Shown here: positions 1 through 7,763 of the stretch, in pieces | Layout of the letters: the number at the start of each line of letters is the position of its first letter | How positions within the stretch are numbered: position 1 is the stretch's first letter | Virus record (IMG/VR): IMGVR_UViG_3300032288_001687 | Location: 1 to 31,522 of that record | Length of the DNA: 31,522 nucleotides | Source: a virus | Strand: one strand, 5' to 3' | Made by a program: the position numbers and the translations under genes | The notes under the pieces: model-generated | Database searches by the model: none | Told to the model about the DNA's origin: nothing | What the model saw: only the letters and a program-made list of their open reading frames with translations

Positions 1-1
1 A

Positions 2-37
2 GTTGGTGCAGGTATAACTCGAGGAGCATTAAGTTAA
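2..37 (+). CDS. C-terminal end of the preceding virion gene (partial)
   Basis: Frame 2 is open from the window edge and reads V-G-A-G-I-T-R-G-A-L-S before TAA at 35-37. That stop overlaps the ATG at 37 as TAATG, the same stop/start fusion seen at 15671-15675 and 30753-30757. Only the last 11 residues are visible, so no function can be read from them. If the final base of the window and base 1 are the same nucleotide, this frame continues the gene that starts at 30755. Confidence is in the reading frame, not in any function. Confidence 0.55.
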   Translation, partial: VGAGITRGALS

Positions 38-1545
38 TGGCGGGCGAGGATTTATTGGCGAGCCTACTTGCCAATTCATATACAGGCGGAGAGACAGGCT
101 GGGGAATAGCGGCGCAAGGTGTATCGAGCGCACTTCCTGCATTGGTCGATCCTTACGGCTCGCCAGGTCGTAATTTTGCCACGGTATTAGGCGGAGCATT
201 GGTCGCCGGTCTTTTGGGATATCAGGCACGACAAGCGGCCGACGAAAGAAACGCAGCCTCAGCCAGTTATCTCACCGAGCTATTGAGTCCGACTATCACA
301 CCGGAGAGGCGATCTCAGATTTTGCAGGCAGAGCCACGACTCGCGGGCGCATCGCGATACATGGCGATCAACCAAATGCAGCAGCAGCTTGAGGACGAAA
401 AACTTCGACGCCAGGAAGGAATTAAGGCGGAAATAGAATCAAAACGAAAGGCGGCCGAGGATCTAGGTATCTCGATTAGTGAATACGACACAATGCGAGC
501 GGCAGGCACGGCAGCAGCGCAAGAGGCGGGGACAAGTTCGGAGTTCCTTGGCACTAAAGCGGAAGGCGAATTGAAGTCAATTCAAGACAACCTAACCAAA
601 TCCGACGCATACAAAAACTATCAGTACAGCAAGGGCGTCGTTCAAAGACTGGCGCAAGGCGTAATGAAAACCGACGCCGTGTCCGATGTTGAGTTCGCCA
701 AGGGCGCTGTCCAGGCAATCGAGCCAGCTTTGGCAGTAAACGAGGGCGAGGTCCGTGCTATTATGGGCAGCCCGAGCATACCGGAGCAGTTCAAGGCTTT
801 GATGGCAAACGCAGCCGAGGGCAAAGGGAAACTCAGTCCGCAAATCAGAGCGCAAATCCTTGGAATTGCGCGAAACGCCTATAACTCGTACGCCAATCAA
901 TATCAGCAGGTGATCAACTTTGCCGAGAACGAAGCGTTGACTCGCACACGACGTGCAGACCGTGCCGATGTTATTCGCCAACGCATTTCACCGCTCGGGC
1001 CAGCGCAAGCATACGAAGACGTCGTGCAGAAGTGGTTTAGAGTTCCAGGCGTTGAGGATCTAGGCGACGCAAGTGCTTCTCAGATACTCGACAAGCTTGC
1101 CAGTGGGGAGCTGAGTCCAGAAAGAATTATTTCGGCGCTATCGAGCCAACAGCAGGCGCCGGCGGCAGTTCCGTCAGCACAATCCGCTCAAATGCCACAG
1201 GCGGCGATGTCGCCTACACCACAACCGACTAAGCAAAAGGAGGTGATCCCGTTAGTATCAGCTACGCCGGAGAGCAAGCTTGTGAAAGCGATGACACCGA
1301 CAGCAACGGCGACTCCGGCAGCCGTGGTCGGCGCGACAGCGGCACCAGCGCCAACAACCCAAACGGTTGTCGTTCCGGTTGCACAGCCTACAGCGGCTCC
1401 AGCGGCGACAGCACAGCCAGCGGCGGCAGCGTTAGCGATTGCAGAAGCTAAACTTCGAATCAAGGCGTTACAGCAGGTCGGCCGCAAAAACTGGAGCGAC
1501 GCTCAAGAACGCGAGTATGCAGCTTTGTATCAGTTAGTGAGATAG
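37..1545 (+). CDS. Putative internal virion / ejection protein, Ala-Pro-rich C-terminus
   Basis: A 502-aa protein with no family I recognise. The ATG at 37 has a GAGGAG ribosome binding site at 21-26, which decides the start even though the frame is open upstream. Residues about 50-66 are Gly/Ala-rich and hydrophobic, followed by a long charged, mostly helical region (about 68-165) rich in Gln, Glu and Arg. Residues about 370-470 are a low-complexity Ala/Pro/Thr stretch, and the last 35 residues return to charged helix. It sits between another structural gene and a transglycosylase-bearing virion protein, the place where podoviruses keep DNA-ejection proteins. The role as an ejection protein is inference from position and composition. 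Confidence 0.6.
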   Translation: MAGEDLLASLLANSYTGGETGWGIAAQGVSSALPALVDPYGSPGRNFATVLGGALVAGLLGYQARQAADERNAASASYLTELLSPTITPERRSQILQAEPRLAGASRYMAINQMQQQLEDEKLRRQEGIKAEIESKRKAAEDLGISISEYDTMRAAGTAAAQEAGTSSEFLGTKAEGELKSIQDNLTKSDAYKNYQYSKGVVQRLAQGVMKTDAVSDVEFAKGAVQAIEPALAVNEGEVRAIMGSPSIPEQFKALMANAAEGKGKLSPQIRAQILGIARNAYNSYANQYQQVINFAENEALTRTRRADRADVIRQRISPLGPAQAYEDVVQKWFRVPGVEDLGDASASQILDKLASGELSPERIISALSSQQQAPAAVPSAQSAQMPQAAMSPTPQPTKQKEVIPLVSATPESKLVKAMTPTATATPAAVVGATAAPAPTTQTVVVPVAQPTAAPAATAQPAAAALAIAEAKLRIKALQQVGRKNWSDAQEREYAALYQLVR

Positions 1546-1547
1546 CG

Positions 1548-3848
1548 ATGGCCGACGAGGATATCAGCAGCATACTTGCCGAGCTTGGACCACCAACAAA
1601 AGAGGCCGAGCTTGCCGTTACCGGCGGAGGTGTTTACACCGGTGCAGGCGCTCCTCAAGCCTATTCAAGCTACGGTCCAACGAGCGACGCAGTCATGGGC
1701 TTGTCACGCAGCTATCTATCGGGCCTAACATTAGGGCAGTGGCCGAAGTTCGAGGCAGGTGTTTTACAACCGGCAGCAGAGACGGTCGGATCTCTTTTTG
1801 GCGCACAATATCCAGAAACTACATATGCGCAACGTTTGAAAGACATCGAGACAGCGCAAGCTGCTTTCGGAGCGCAAGCGCCGGTCGCGTCGACCGTTAC
1901 CGAAGTTGTTCCAGGAATGATCGTAAACCCCCTCGGTATATTAGGCGTAGTCGCAAAGGGTAAAACGGCAGCGACGGCGGCGGAAAACTTGCCGACGCTT
2001 TACAAGGCTTTGACCGAGGGAGCAAAAACAGCAAAAGCAACAGAGAAGGCGCTCGACGTCGTAAAGGCGGCAGAGAAGGCAATTCAAACGGTCCCGGGTG
2101 GAATAATTACCGCAAAAGGGCTTGCATCCGTTCCAGGTCAAGCTTTTGTTGAGGGCGCGTTGCGAGCGAAAGAGGATCAGAGCGCTCTTGTCGAGGGATT
2201 AAAATCCGGAGCGTTTGGAACGGCAGGGTCGGTGGTCAGCAACGTTGCAGGGCGAGGACTCAGTCGCCTTGCAAACGAAAGCGACCGTTTGAAGTTAAGT
2301 GCTTATGGTTTTCGTCCGATGGACGTGGGGCGCAGCCTCAAAGGAGCCGAGGCAAAGGGCGTCAAAATAACCGATGCCGATCAGGCGCCAATTCTGAAAA
2401 ATATAAAACAATTTGAAAAAGACGGCATCATCGACAATGAGGCGGAAGCTCTTGGCAACGCTACGCGATTGGGGCAATTTCAAAACGCCTTAAACAATGA
2501 GCTGGAAGTAAGGCTTTCACAAGCAAACACCATTGTTCCGCCGATTGCTGATTTTAATCGCTCAAACTCCGATGCGTTTTTGTCGAAATTATCCGGTGAT
2601 GCAAAAGACGAAGCAAAGAAAATTATTGAAAAAGAGCGCTCGGCAATTATCAACCAAATGAATGAGGCCGAAGGCGGATCTATTATGGATCTTCAACGTG
2701 CTAAAGTTGGCTTGAATTACGTTTGGAGCAACAAACCTTACGCCGAAGACGTGCGAAAAGCGATTCGGGCCGACCTTCGACAAGAGATTGAAAACAGAAT
2801 TGCGCTTGCCGAAGTAGGCGGTGGAATACAAAAGGGGACAGCGGCCGAGATTAAGGAAATCAATCGGGTGTGGGGCGACGCAGCCGATTTGAAAAGCGAT
2901 TTCGGAAAGATTGCTTTTAAGGACCTCGGAGCTGACGTCGTCGAGGACGCTTTCAATTCAATGCGAACGTCGGGAGGGACCGGCACGCTAAACATAATGA
3001 GCGGCGTTACTGGCAATCCGCTGCCAGCGGTTATTGGGCAGATCCTAAACGCAGCGCGAACGTCAGAAGGAAAGCAGTTTTTAAGCGATATCACAGCCGA
3101 TCCAGCGTTGCAAAAATACGCCGCACAGGCGGGCGAATTGCTTCAGGAGTATGGGCGTGGTCGAGGCTTTGCGATTGCGGGCGCTTTACAGTCTCAGCGA
3201 GCGGCAGACAAGGAGCGAAAGGCCGAAACCGTCCAGGACACTATTATTCAAAAGCTTGGAGCATTGAGCGACAAGAGCACCGACAAGGAGATCCTTGATG
3301 CGCTCCGTGGTATCGCAAAGGAGCAGAAACAACAGTCGAAAACGACGGCGCCAGAGCTACAGCGCACCAGTGGGGAGCCAGCCGACGTCCAGAAGCTTAT
3401 CCTCGACCAAGACGCTATAACGCAGGCGATTATCAGCGCCGAGAGCAAAGGTAATCCAAAAGCAAAAAGCGCAAAAGATGCGGTCGGCTTGATGCAGCTT
3501 GTGAAAGGCACAGCAAGCGACTTAGGCGTTGCGGACAGAACGGACCCAGCCGAAAACGTGCGAGGCGGGAAACAATACTATCAACAACTTTTGTCAAAGT
3601 ACGACGGCGACAAGAGTTTGGCGTTGGCGGCGTATAACTGGGGTATGGGCAACGTCGACAAGGCTTTGGCAAAAGTAAAGCGCAGCAATCGGACGCCAAC
3701 CTACGACAACGTGATCAAGTATGCGGCGGTCCCGTCAGAAACCGTCAACTATGTTGACTACGTGTTGAAGCAGGAAAAGAAAATTACCGCAGATCCTCAA
3801 AAGTATTGGAACGATATATTTAAACGCAGAAAACAGGTGGAGGCTTAG
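1548..3848 (+). CDS. Internal virion protein with C-terminal lytic transglycosylase (SLT) domain
   Basis: A 766-aa protein. The C-terminal part, about residues 622-720, matches the SLT (goose-lysozyme-like) lytic transglycosylase fold: a catalytic-type Glu at E632 in S-A-E-S-K-G-N-P, the G-L-M-Q motif starting at G647, a downstream E-N-V-x-G-G-x-x-Y-Y motif, and the A-A-Y-N-W-G-M-G-N-V motif. Such domains cleave the MurNAc-GlcNAc bond with formation of 1,6-anhydro-MurNAc. In podoviruses they sit on ejection proteins that bore through peptidoglycan during DNA entry. Residues about 120-240 are Ala-rich with hydrophobic segments, and the middle is charged helix. The gene follows its neighbour by two bases with only a weak ribosome binding site, so translational coupling is likely. 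The unusual point is the C-terminal placement of the enzyme domain, since T7 gp16 carries it at the N-terminus. Confidence 0.85.
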   Translation: MADEDISSILAELGPPTKEAELAVTGGGVYTGAGAPQAYSSYGPTSDAVMGLSRSYLSGLTLGQWPKFEAGVLQPAAETVGSLFGAQYPETTYAQRLKDIETAQAAFGAQAPVASTVTEVVPGMIVNPLGILGVVAKGKTAATAAENLPTLYKALTEGAKTAKATEKALDVVKAAEKAIQTVPGGIITAKGLASVPGQAFVEGALRAKEDQSALVEGLKSGAFGTAGSVVSNVAGRGLSRLANESDRLKLSAYGFRPMDVGRSLKGAEAKGVKITDADQAPILKNIKQFEKDGIIDNEAEALGNATRLGQFQNALNNELEVRLSQANTIVPPIADFNRSNSDAFLSKLSGDAKDEAKKIIEKERSAIINQMNEAEGGSIMDLQRAKVGLNYVWSNKPYAEDVRKAIRADLRQEIENRIALAEVGGGIQKGTAAEIKEINRVWGDAADLKSDFGKIAFKDLGADVVEDAFNSMRTSGGTGTLNIMSGVTGNPLPAVIGQILNAARTSEGKQFLSDITADPALQKYAAQAGELLQEYGRGRGFAIAGALQSQRAADKERKAETVQDTIIQKLGALSDKSTDKEILDALRGIAKEQKQQSKTTAPELQRTSGEPADVQKLILDQDAITQAIISAESKGNPKAKSAKDAVGLMQLVKGTASDLGVADRTDPAENVRGGKQYYQQLLSKYDGDKSLALAAYNWGMGNVDKALAKVKRSNRTPTYDNVIKYAAVPSETVNYVDYVLKQEKKITADPQKYWNDIFKRRKQVEA

Positions 3849-3851
3849 GTT

Positions 3852-5273
3852 ATGCCATGGACGGGTGGAGTATTCAACAGAGCAAACGGACCGACGGGAT
3901 GGCAGGATGACGCAGCCGCATCGATAGGAATTGAGGCCGACCGGCACGATACGCAAGACAACGATTTCCGCAACGGAATAAACAACACGCTAACCAAGGA
4001 CGGAACAAACACGCCGACAGCAAACCTTAACTTTGGCGGATTTAAAATCACCAGCTTGGGCAACGGCACAGCATCCGGCGATGCGATTAACTATACACAG
4101 ATCACCAACGGCGCTCCTCTTGGTGTCGATTACGCAAACAGTCGAGTAGGCATCGGCACAGCGGCGCCGACTTATATTGCCGATGTAAGTCGAAATGCAA
4201 ACGATGCAAATTCGCGAGTTAGGATTTCAAACACGAGCAACGGAGCGGCAGCGCAGAGCGGATTTCAAATTGCTAACGATACCGGCACCGGATCTCTCCT
4301 GATGAACAGCTCCGGCAATTCGACCGGCGGCGGAGCAAACTCGCTGAACATAGTTCAGAGTGGGAACGCTCCCGTTCACGTTTGGACCAACGGTACTATC
4401 AAGCAAACCATTCTCGGAGCAAACGGATTTGTTGGTTTTAACGAAACAAGTCCAGGCGTGTTAGTCGATGCAGTTCGATCGGCCAATGATGCGTTGACAG
4501 CAGTTCGAGCGCGAAATGCCAACACGGGATCTTCAACCTATTCATCTTTTACGCTTGGAAACAACACAAACGCAAGCGGCGCCTCAGTTCGACTAAACAG
4601 CAGCGCAAATACATCTTTGGGTGGCGCAAATTCTCTCAACGTGGTGAACAGCTTAAACGCTCCGTTAACGCTTTGCACCAATGGAACGGTGCGGGTTACA
4701 GTTCAAAACGACGGTGATTTTCAAATTAACAGCGGAGTTCTTCTTGTAAACACCGCATCACAGTTGGCGGTCGGCGCTCGATTAAGTGTTTTTGGTAGTG
4801 GCACTACAAGCGGAACGTTCAATTTAATATGTCAAGACTCAGCTTCAACGAATTTGTTTTACGTTCGAGACGACGGATTGATCAACGGAGGACTTTCAAC
4901 CGCATCACCTTATAACAACACAACAGGCGGAGCCGCTAACTGTAACATTACAAGCGGTGGAAGCTTTGCGCGATCTACTTCGTCTTTGCGTTATAAAAAG
5001 AACATCACAAACTATGCAAAAGGACTTTTAGAGTTGTGCTCGTTGCGTCCCGTCAGTTACGAAACATATACCGATGGCGATGTGCAATATGCGGGATTTA
5101 TAGCGGAAGAAGTGGATGCGGTTGGACTTTCGGAGTTTGTTGTTTACGATAGCGAAAATCGTCCCGATGCGTTGCATTACGGGAATATGACGGCGCTCCT
5201 CGTGGCAGCCGTCAAGGAATTGGCAACAAAAGTCGAGACACTCGAGGCACGCGTTGCGGCGCTTGAGGCATGA
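3852..5273 (+). CDS. Tail fibre/spike with C-terminal peptidase S74 intramolecular chaperone
   Basis: A 473-aa receptor-binding-type protein. The N-terminal about 80 residues match a phage tail-fibre head I know from many podoviruses: M-P-W-T-G-G, then A-D-R-H-D-T, then L-N-F-G-G-F-K-I. The middle holds two tandem repeats of about 95 residues, starting near V99 and V194, each opening with a V-G-[IF]-x-x-x-x-P segment and containing A-N-D-A and G-G-A-N-S-L-N blocks. The C-terminus is an S74 self-cleaving trimerisation chaperone: S377 and K382 fit the S-x-x-R-x-K catalytic dyad with R380, and the end is a short coiled coil (V-E-T-L-E-A-R-V-A-A-L-E). Autoproteolysis just before S377 would release about 97 residues. 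AGGTGGAGG at 3835-3843 supports the ATG at 3852. Confidence 0.9.
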   Translation: MPWTGGVFNRANGPTGWQDDAAASIGIEADRHDTQDNDFRNGINNTLTKDGTNTPTANLNFGGFKITSLGNGTASGDAINYTQITNGAPLGVDYANSRVGIGTAAPTYIADVSRNANDANSRVRISNTSNGAAAQSGFQIANDTGTGSLLMNSSGNSTGGGANSLNIVQSGNAPVHVWTNGTIKQTILGANGFVGFNETSPGVLVDAVRSANDALTAVRARNANTGSSTYSSFTLGNNTNASGASVRLNSSANTSLGGANSLNVVNSLNAPLTLCTNGTVRVTVQNDGDFQINSGVLLVNTASQLAVGARLSVFGSGTTSGTFNLICQDSASTNLFYVRDDGLINGGLSTASPYNNTTGGAANCNITSGGSFARSTSSLRYKKNITNYAKGLLELCSLRPVSYETYTDGDVQYAGFIAEEVDAVGLSEFVVYDSENRPDALHYGNMTALLVAAVKELATKVETLEARVAALEA

Positions 5274-5668
5274 AACGTCTTCAGTTAGTGCGCATTTCCG
5301 ATTACAACGGAGCGACTTTTGGCGTGCTACTATGCGACAAGCGACCCATAGCGTTAACGCTTGAGGATTCTTGGCGCAACAACGAAAAGATGGTCTCGTG
5401 TATTCCACCAGGCAAATACGCAATTAAACGGCATAACAGCCCGAAGTTTGGGGAGGTTTTTTTAGTAGTCAACGTCCCTGGTCGATCTCATATACTGATT
5501 CACGCCGGCAACACGCATCACGACACGCACGGGTGTATTTTGCTTGGGCTACGATTTGGACCGATAGGAACAGAATGGGGCGTTCTGCAAAGTCGAGAAG
5601 CGATGCAGCTATTTATGACGTGCTTAAAGGGCCACGACGCGGCAAGCTTGGAGATTTCTTTGGTATGA
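5270..5668 (+). CDS. DUF5675 family protein, probable lysis-block enzyme
   Basis: A 132-aa protein resembling the phage DUF5675 family: T-L-E-D-S near the N-terminus, I-P-P-G-K-Y, V-P-G-R-S-x-I-L-I-H-A-G-N and T-H-G-C-I-L-L-G. H78 and the H87-G88-C89 group are spaced like the catalytic His and Cys of YkuD-type L,D-transpeptidases (H-x-n-G-C). I therefore infer, without proof, a peptidoglycan-acting thiol enzyme. The ATG overlaps the tail-fibre stop as ATGA, and the next gene begins with the same overlap, so this gene opens a tightly coupled lysis block. No signal peptide is present, so access to the cell wall would need a holin. The family call is from memory of conserved motifs. Confidence 0.75.
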   Translation: MKRLQLVRISDYNGATFGVLLCDKRPIALTLEDSWRNNEKMVSCIPPGKYAIKRHNSPKFGEVFLVVNVPGRSHILIHAGNTHHDTHGCILLGLRFGPIGTEWGVLQSREAMQLFMTCLKGHDAASLEISLV

Positions 5669-5901
5669 GCGATCCAACAAACTTTCCCTATTGGTTGGAC
5701 CTACTTATTAAAGCGGCAATCGGTGTTGTGATTTCGCTCGTGGGCATCGACTATCGTTCGGTTAAAAATAGCCTCGTTGAGTTAGAGCGGGCAAAATACA
5801 CGCTATCAACCGACGTGCAGATCATACAGTCAAACCTGAATCACCTCCGAGACTCAATGCAAAACATCGACAAGAAACTCGACAAGGCGCTCGACAAGTG
5901 A
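5665..5901 (+). CDS. Small membrane-anchored coiled-coil protein (i-spanin or holin-like)
   Basis: A 78-aa protein with one hydrophobic segment at about residues 10-28 (W-L-D-L-L-I-K-A-A-I-G-V-V-I-S-L-V-G), followed by about 45 residues of charged heptad-like sequence ending in K-K-L-D-K-A-L-D-K. That topology, an N-terminal anchor plus a coiled coil, fits an inner-membrane spanin, and it sits in a lysis block. It could also be a single-span holin accessory protein. I chose the ATG at 5665 because it overlaps the previous stop as ATGA and has a GGAGA upstream. A longer frame to a GTG at 5533 lies inside the DUF5675 gene and adds 44 residues with no ribosome binding site. Confidence 0.65.
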   Translation: MSDPTNFPYWLDLLIKAAIGVVISLVGIDYRSVKNSLVELERAKYTLSTDVQIIQSNLNHLRDSMQNIDKKLDKALDK

Positions 5902-6716
5902 GAGCGCTTTTTGTTGTGTTGCTGTTTGCTCAGTGTGCACACGCCGAGGCGGGCTTGAGTTATCTTGGACTATGTTCGCCGTCCTGGAATTGCTCCGAAA
6001 GCTTGCGGGCGTTTAACGGTCGGGATCGTATTGTCACGGGATGGCTGGAAAACACGTTTGCAAAAGATTGCAAATGCGGCGAGCGGATACTCAAAAGCGA
6101 GCGGGCAAAAACGATACGGGTGAACATTGTAAACTCACCGTGTCTCAGAAACCGGCGTTGCGGCAAGTACGAAGTATTTTCAGGGGAGACTATCACCAGC
6201 GCAAATCGGAAGGTGGCACGTCGAGATAAAAAACTTTTAGGCAAGTATCGCGCCGTGCTGATGCGATTCAGGAATCGACTAAACCGAGCAAAGGGAGAGG
6301 TGGCCTGCTATGTTGCGCCGTGTTTGGAGTGTGATCTCGGAGCCTCGGCTCGAAGGGTGTTGCTCAATCTTGTCCGTCGTCGTCTTCCTGGTTGCGTGCC
6401 TGTGGATAGCGTTATCGGCGGTCGGTGTCTTGCGGGAACCGTTTGCGAGCGACACGGACCAAATCCTCGTCTTGCTGCGCCGTGTATAGCCGATTTAGAC
6501 GGAATCAACGGGAACGCCGTGAATCTTGAGCAGTTCGGGCGGCGGGTATCAACCTGCGATGTTCGCTATTACTGGGAGCCATCGTACAACTGTATCCGAA
6601 GCAATTTTTTTGTTGACCCACGATCAAGGGATTGTCGATACTCGAAAGAAACCTATCGTCGAGCGAAGAGGAAACTATGCAGCTTATCTTTGGATCAATC
6701 GTCCGGCACTTGCTAA
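5898..6716 (+). CDS. Exported cysteine-rich protein of the lysis block, unknown function
   Basis: A 272-aa protein starting at a GTG that overlaps the previous stop as GTGA. Residues 1-16 are a clear Sec signal peptide: M-R-A, a hydrophobic core L-F-V-V-L-L-F-A, then A-H-A before E17 as a signal peptidase I site. C13 has Gln at -1, so it does not fit a lipobox. The mature part has 18 cysteines, an even number, spread along its full length, together with many Arg residues, so it is likely a disulfide-rich basic periplasmic or secreted protein. I recognise no catalytic motif. Position between an i-spanin-like gene and a holin-like gene suggests a role in lysis, wall remodelling or superinfection exclusion, but this is inference. 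Its last 40 bases overlap the holin-like gene. Confidence 0.7.
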   Translation: MRALFVVLLFAQCAHAEAGLSYLGLCSPSWNCSESLRAFNGRDRIVTGWLENTFAKDCKCGERILKSERAKTIRVNIVNSPCLRNRRCGKYEVFSGETITSANRKVARRDKKLLGKYRAVLMRFRNRLNRAKGEVACYVAPCLECDLGASARRVLLNLVRRRLPGCVPVDSVIGGRCLAGTVCERHGPNPRLAAPCIADLDGINGNAVNLEQFGRRVSTCDVRYYWEPSYNCIRSNFFVDPRSRDCRYSKETYRRAKRKLCSLSLDQSSGTC

Positions 6717-6865
6717 CCCTGTTCGCAGGCGGTCTCATTTCAATCGGAATCAACGAGAGCGATACCGCAAACTTGGTCACGGCAGTCGAGCCGGTCTTAA
6801 CCGGAGCGGCACTGTACGGAGCGGCGCAAGTATGGTCGCTAGTCGATAAAAAAAAGTCACGTTAG
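6677..6865 (+). CDS. Small holin-like protein (Pam3-gp28-type)
   Basis: A 62-aa protein: M-Q-L-I-F-G-S-I-V-R-H-L-L-T-L-F-A-G-G-L, an N-V-T-A-V-E-P-V-like middle, a second apolar segment L-T-G-A-A-L-Y-G-A-A-Q-V-W-S, and a K-K-K-S-R tail. It resembles small phage holins with the I-x-G-x-x-R-H-x-L-T-x-x-G-G pattern. Two hydrophobic segments and a basic C-terminus fit a pore-forming holin in the inner membrane. The ATG at 6677 has AGAGGAA at 6667-6673. An upstream in-frame start at 6632 lies in the previous gene without a ribosome binding site. The gene ends 9 bases inside the convergent minus-strand gene, so it closes the late transcription unit. Confidence 0.7.
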   Translation: MQLIFGSIVRHLLTLFAGGLISIGINESDTANLVTAVEPVLTGAALYGAAQVWSLVDKKKSR

Positions 6866-7366
6866 GAGTTGGCGTTTTGTCTCGCGAGCCATTGAACGCA
6901 GATCGGCTTGGTCTAAAGTTTTTGGATGAATTGAGCGTCGAAAACGCTTGCGGTACAGCTCAACGAGAGGGGCCAATTCAGGCGATGAAGCGTAGACGTC
7001 GAGAGCAGCTTTGTGGGCGGCTTCACACTTTTGACGAATCGAGTCGCAAAGTCCCGTGCCTGAAGCGAATACGTTTTCGCCGATCCATTCGAGATTGAAA
7101 GGCTCGGCTACGGGATAAAACAGAAACCACTCAAGCGCTCGGAGTTCTCTAATCATCGCAACTTCCGTTGTGTTTGACTTGCGTTTGACCTTTGTACCTT
7201 GTTCGTTGATCAGGCGCTTGCAGTACCACTCAGCGAAATTGCTGAAATCGTGGACGGCCATGTAAACAACTTGAACCCATAAAAGGTATTCCGGTTGAAC
7301 GTCTCGGGGCAGTTCGATATCAATCGACCATTCGCCGTTGAATGAGTTTTTAAGATTGTAAGGCAA
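6857..7366 (-). CDS. Hypothetical phage protein, last gene of the leftward operon
   Basis: A 169-aa protein of unknown function, rich in Trp, Tyr and Arg with mostly helical character, and a basic C-terminus (E-T-K-R-Q-L). I chose the TTG at 7366 as start because GGAG lies 7 bases upstream of it. A longer frame begins at another TTG at 7414, but that start has no ribosome binding site and would overlap the nuclease gene by 65 rather than 17 bases. The gene ends tail to tail with the holin-like gene, overlapping by 9 bases. After its stop the minus strand reads a run of nine T residues without a convincing stem before it. Confidence 0.6.
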   Translation of the reverse strand: MPYNLKNSFNGEWSIDIELPRDVQPEYLLWVQVVYMAVHDFSNFAEWYCKRLINEQGTKVKRKSNTTEVAMIRELRALEWFLFYPVAEPFNLEWIGENVFASGTGLCDSIRQKCEAAHKAALDVYASSPELAPLVELYRKRFRRSIHPKTLDQADLRSMARETKRQLLT

Positions 7367-7763
7367 GGTAATTCTCCAACGTTTGAATTGCTTCCGATGC
7401 AGAGTAGCATACAACGGCGAGGCATCCGTTTGCGTTCAACTGCTCGATGACTCGTTTTTGCTTTTCGCTCGGCTTGTTAGGCTTAATCTTCAGCTCGATA
7501 TAAAGAGCGGCATACTTGCCAGAGGGAATTGGAACGCAGATGTCGGGAACCCCAGCGAGCACGCCAGCTTTTTGCATCGTCATGCGGCGTTGTATACTTG
7601 ATTTTCCCTCGTTGGGCGTATGATACGCCACAGACAATCGAGGATCTTGATTGGCACGGAGGCGGCAGAAGTCGAAGAAGGCGACCATTTCGCGCTCCTC
7701 CGGTCCCTGTTTGTAGGTCCGATTGCGATATGCGTTCCATGCTTGCTTAATAGTGGTGCTCAT
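7350..7763 (-). CDS. VRR-NUC domain nuclease
   Basis: A 137-aa single-domain protein of the VRR-NUC branch of the PD-(D/E)XK superfamily. The motifs are H-T-P-N-E-G-K at 48-54, G-V-L-A-G-V-P-D with D74, and Y-I-E-L-K with E90 and K92, followed by S-E-K-Q at about 99-102 and a C-terminal helix with E-A-I. D74, E90 and K92 are the expected metal-binding and catalytic residues. In phages such stand-alone domains act as structure-specific or Holliday-junction nucleases. Here it shares an operon with an annealase and an SSB-like protein, so a role in recombination or in resolving packaging substrate is reasonable. It overlaps both neighbours by 17 bases. Confidence 0.88.
   Translation of the reverse strand: MSTTIKQAWNAYRNRTYKQGPEEREMVAFFDFCRLRANQDPRLSVAYHTPNEGKSSIQRRMTMQKAGVLAGVPDICVPIPSGKYAALYIELKIKPNKPSEKQKRVIEQLNANGCLAVVCYSASEAIQTLENYLALQS

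Noticed and set aside
592-981. 129-aa open frame on the minus strand
   Set aside because: Antisense to a strong virion gene; Cys/Val-rich shadow composition, and no ribosome binding site.
5028-5423. 131-aa minus-strand open frame
   Set aside because: Shadow of the S74 chaperone and DUF5675 genes; Arg/Cys-rich composition and no neighbours on that strand.
5533-5901. Longer start (GTG at 5533) for the coiled-coil membrane protein
   Set aside because: It would overlap the DUF5675 gene by 136 bases, has no ribosome binding site, and the added residues are shadow-like; ATG 5665 with an ATGA junction is better.
6857-6890. Bidirectional terminator at the convergent gene ends
   Set aside because: The minus strand has a run of T, but no stable stem precedes it, and the plus strand has no T-tract after a stem.
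6857-7414. Longer start (TTG at 7414) for the 169-aa protein
   Set aside because: No ribosome binding site and 65 bases of overlap with VRR-NUC; the TTG at 7366 has GGAG at the right distance.
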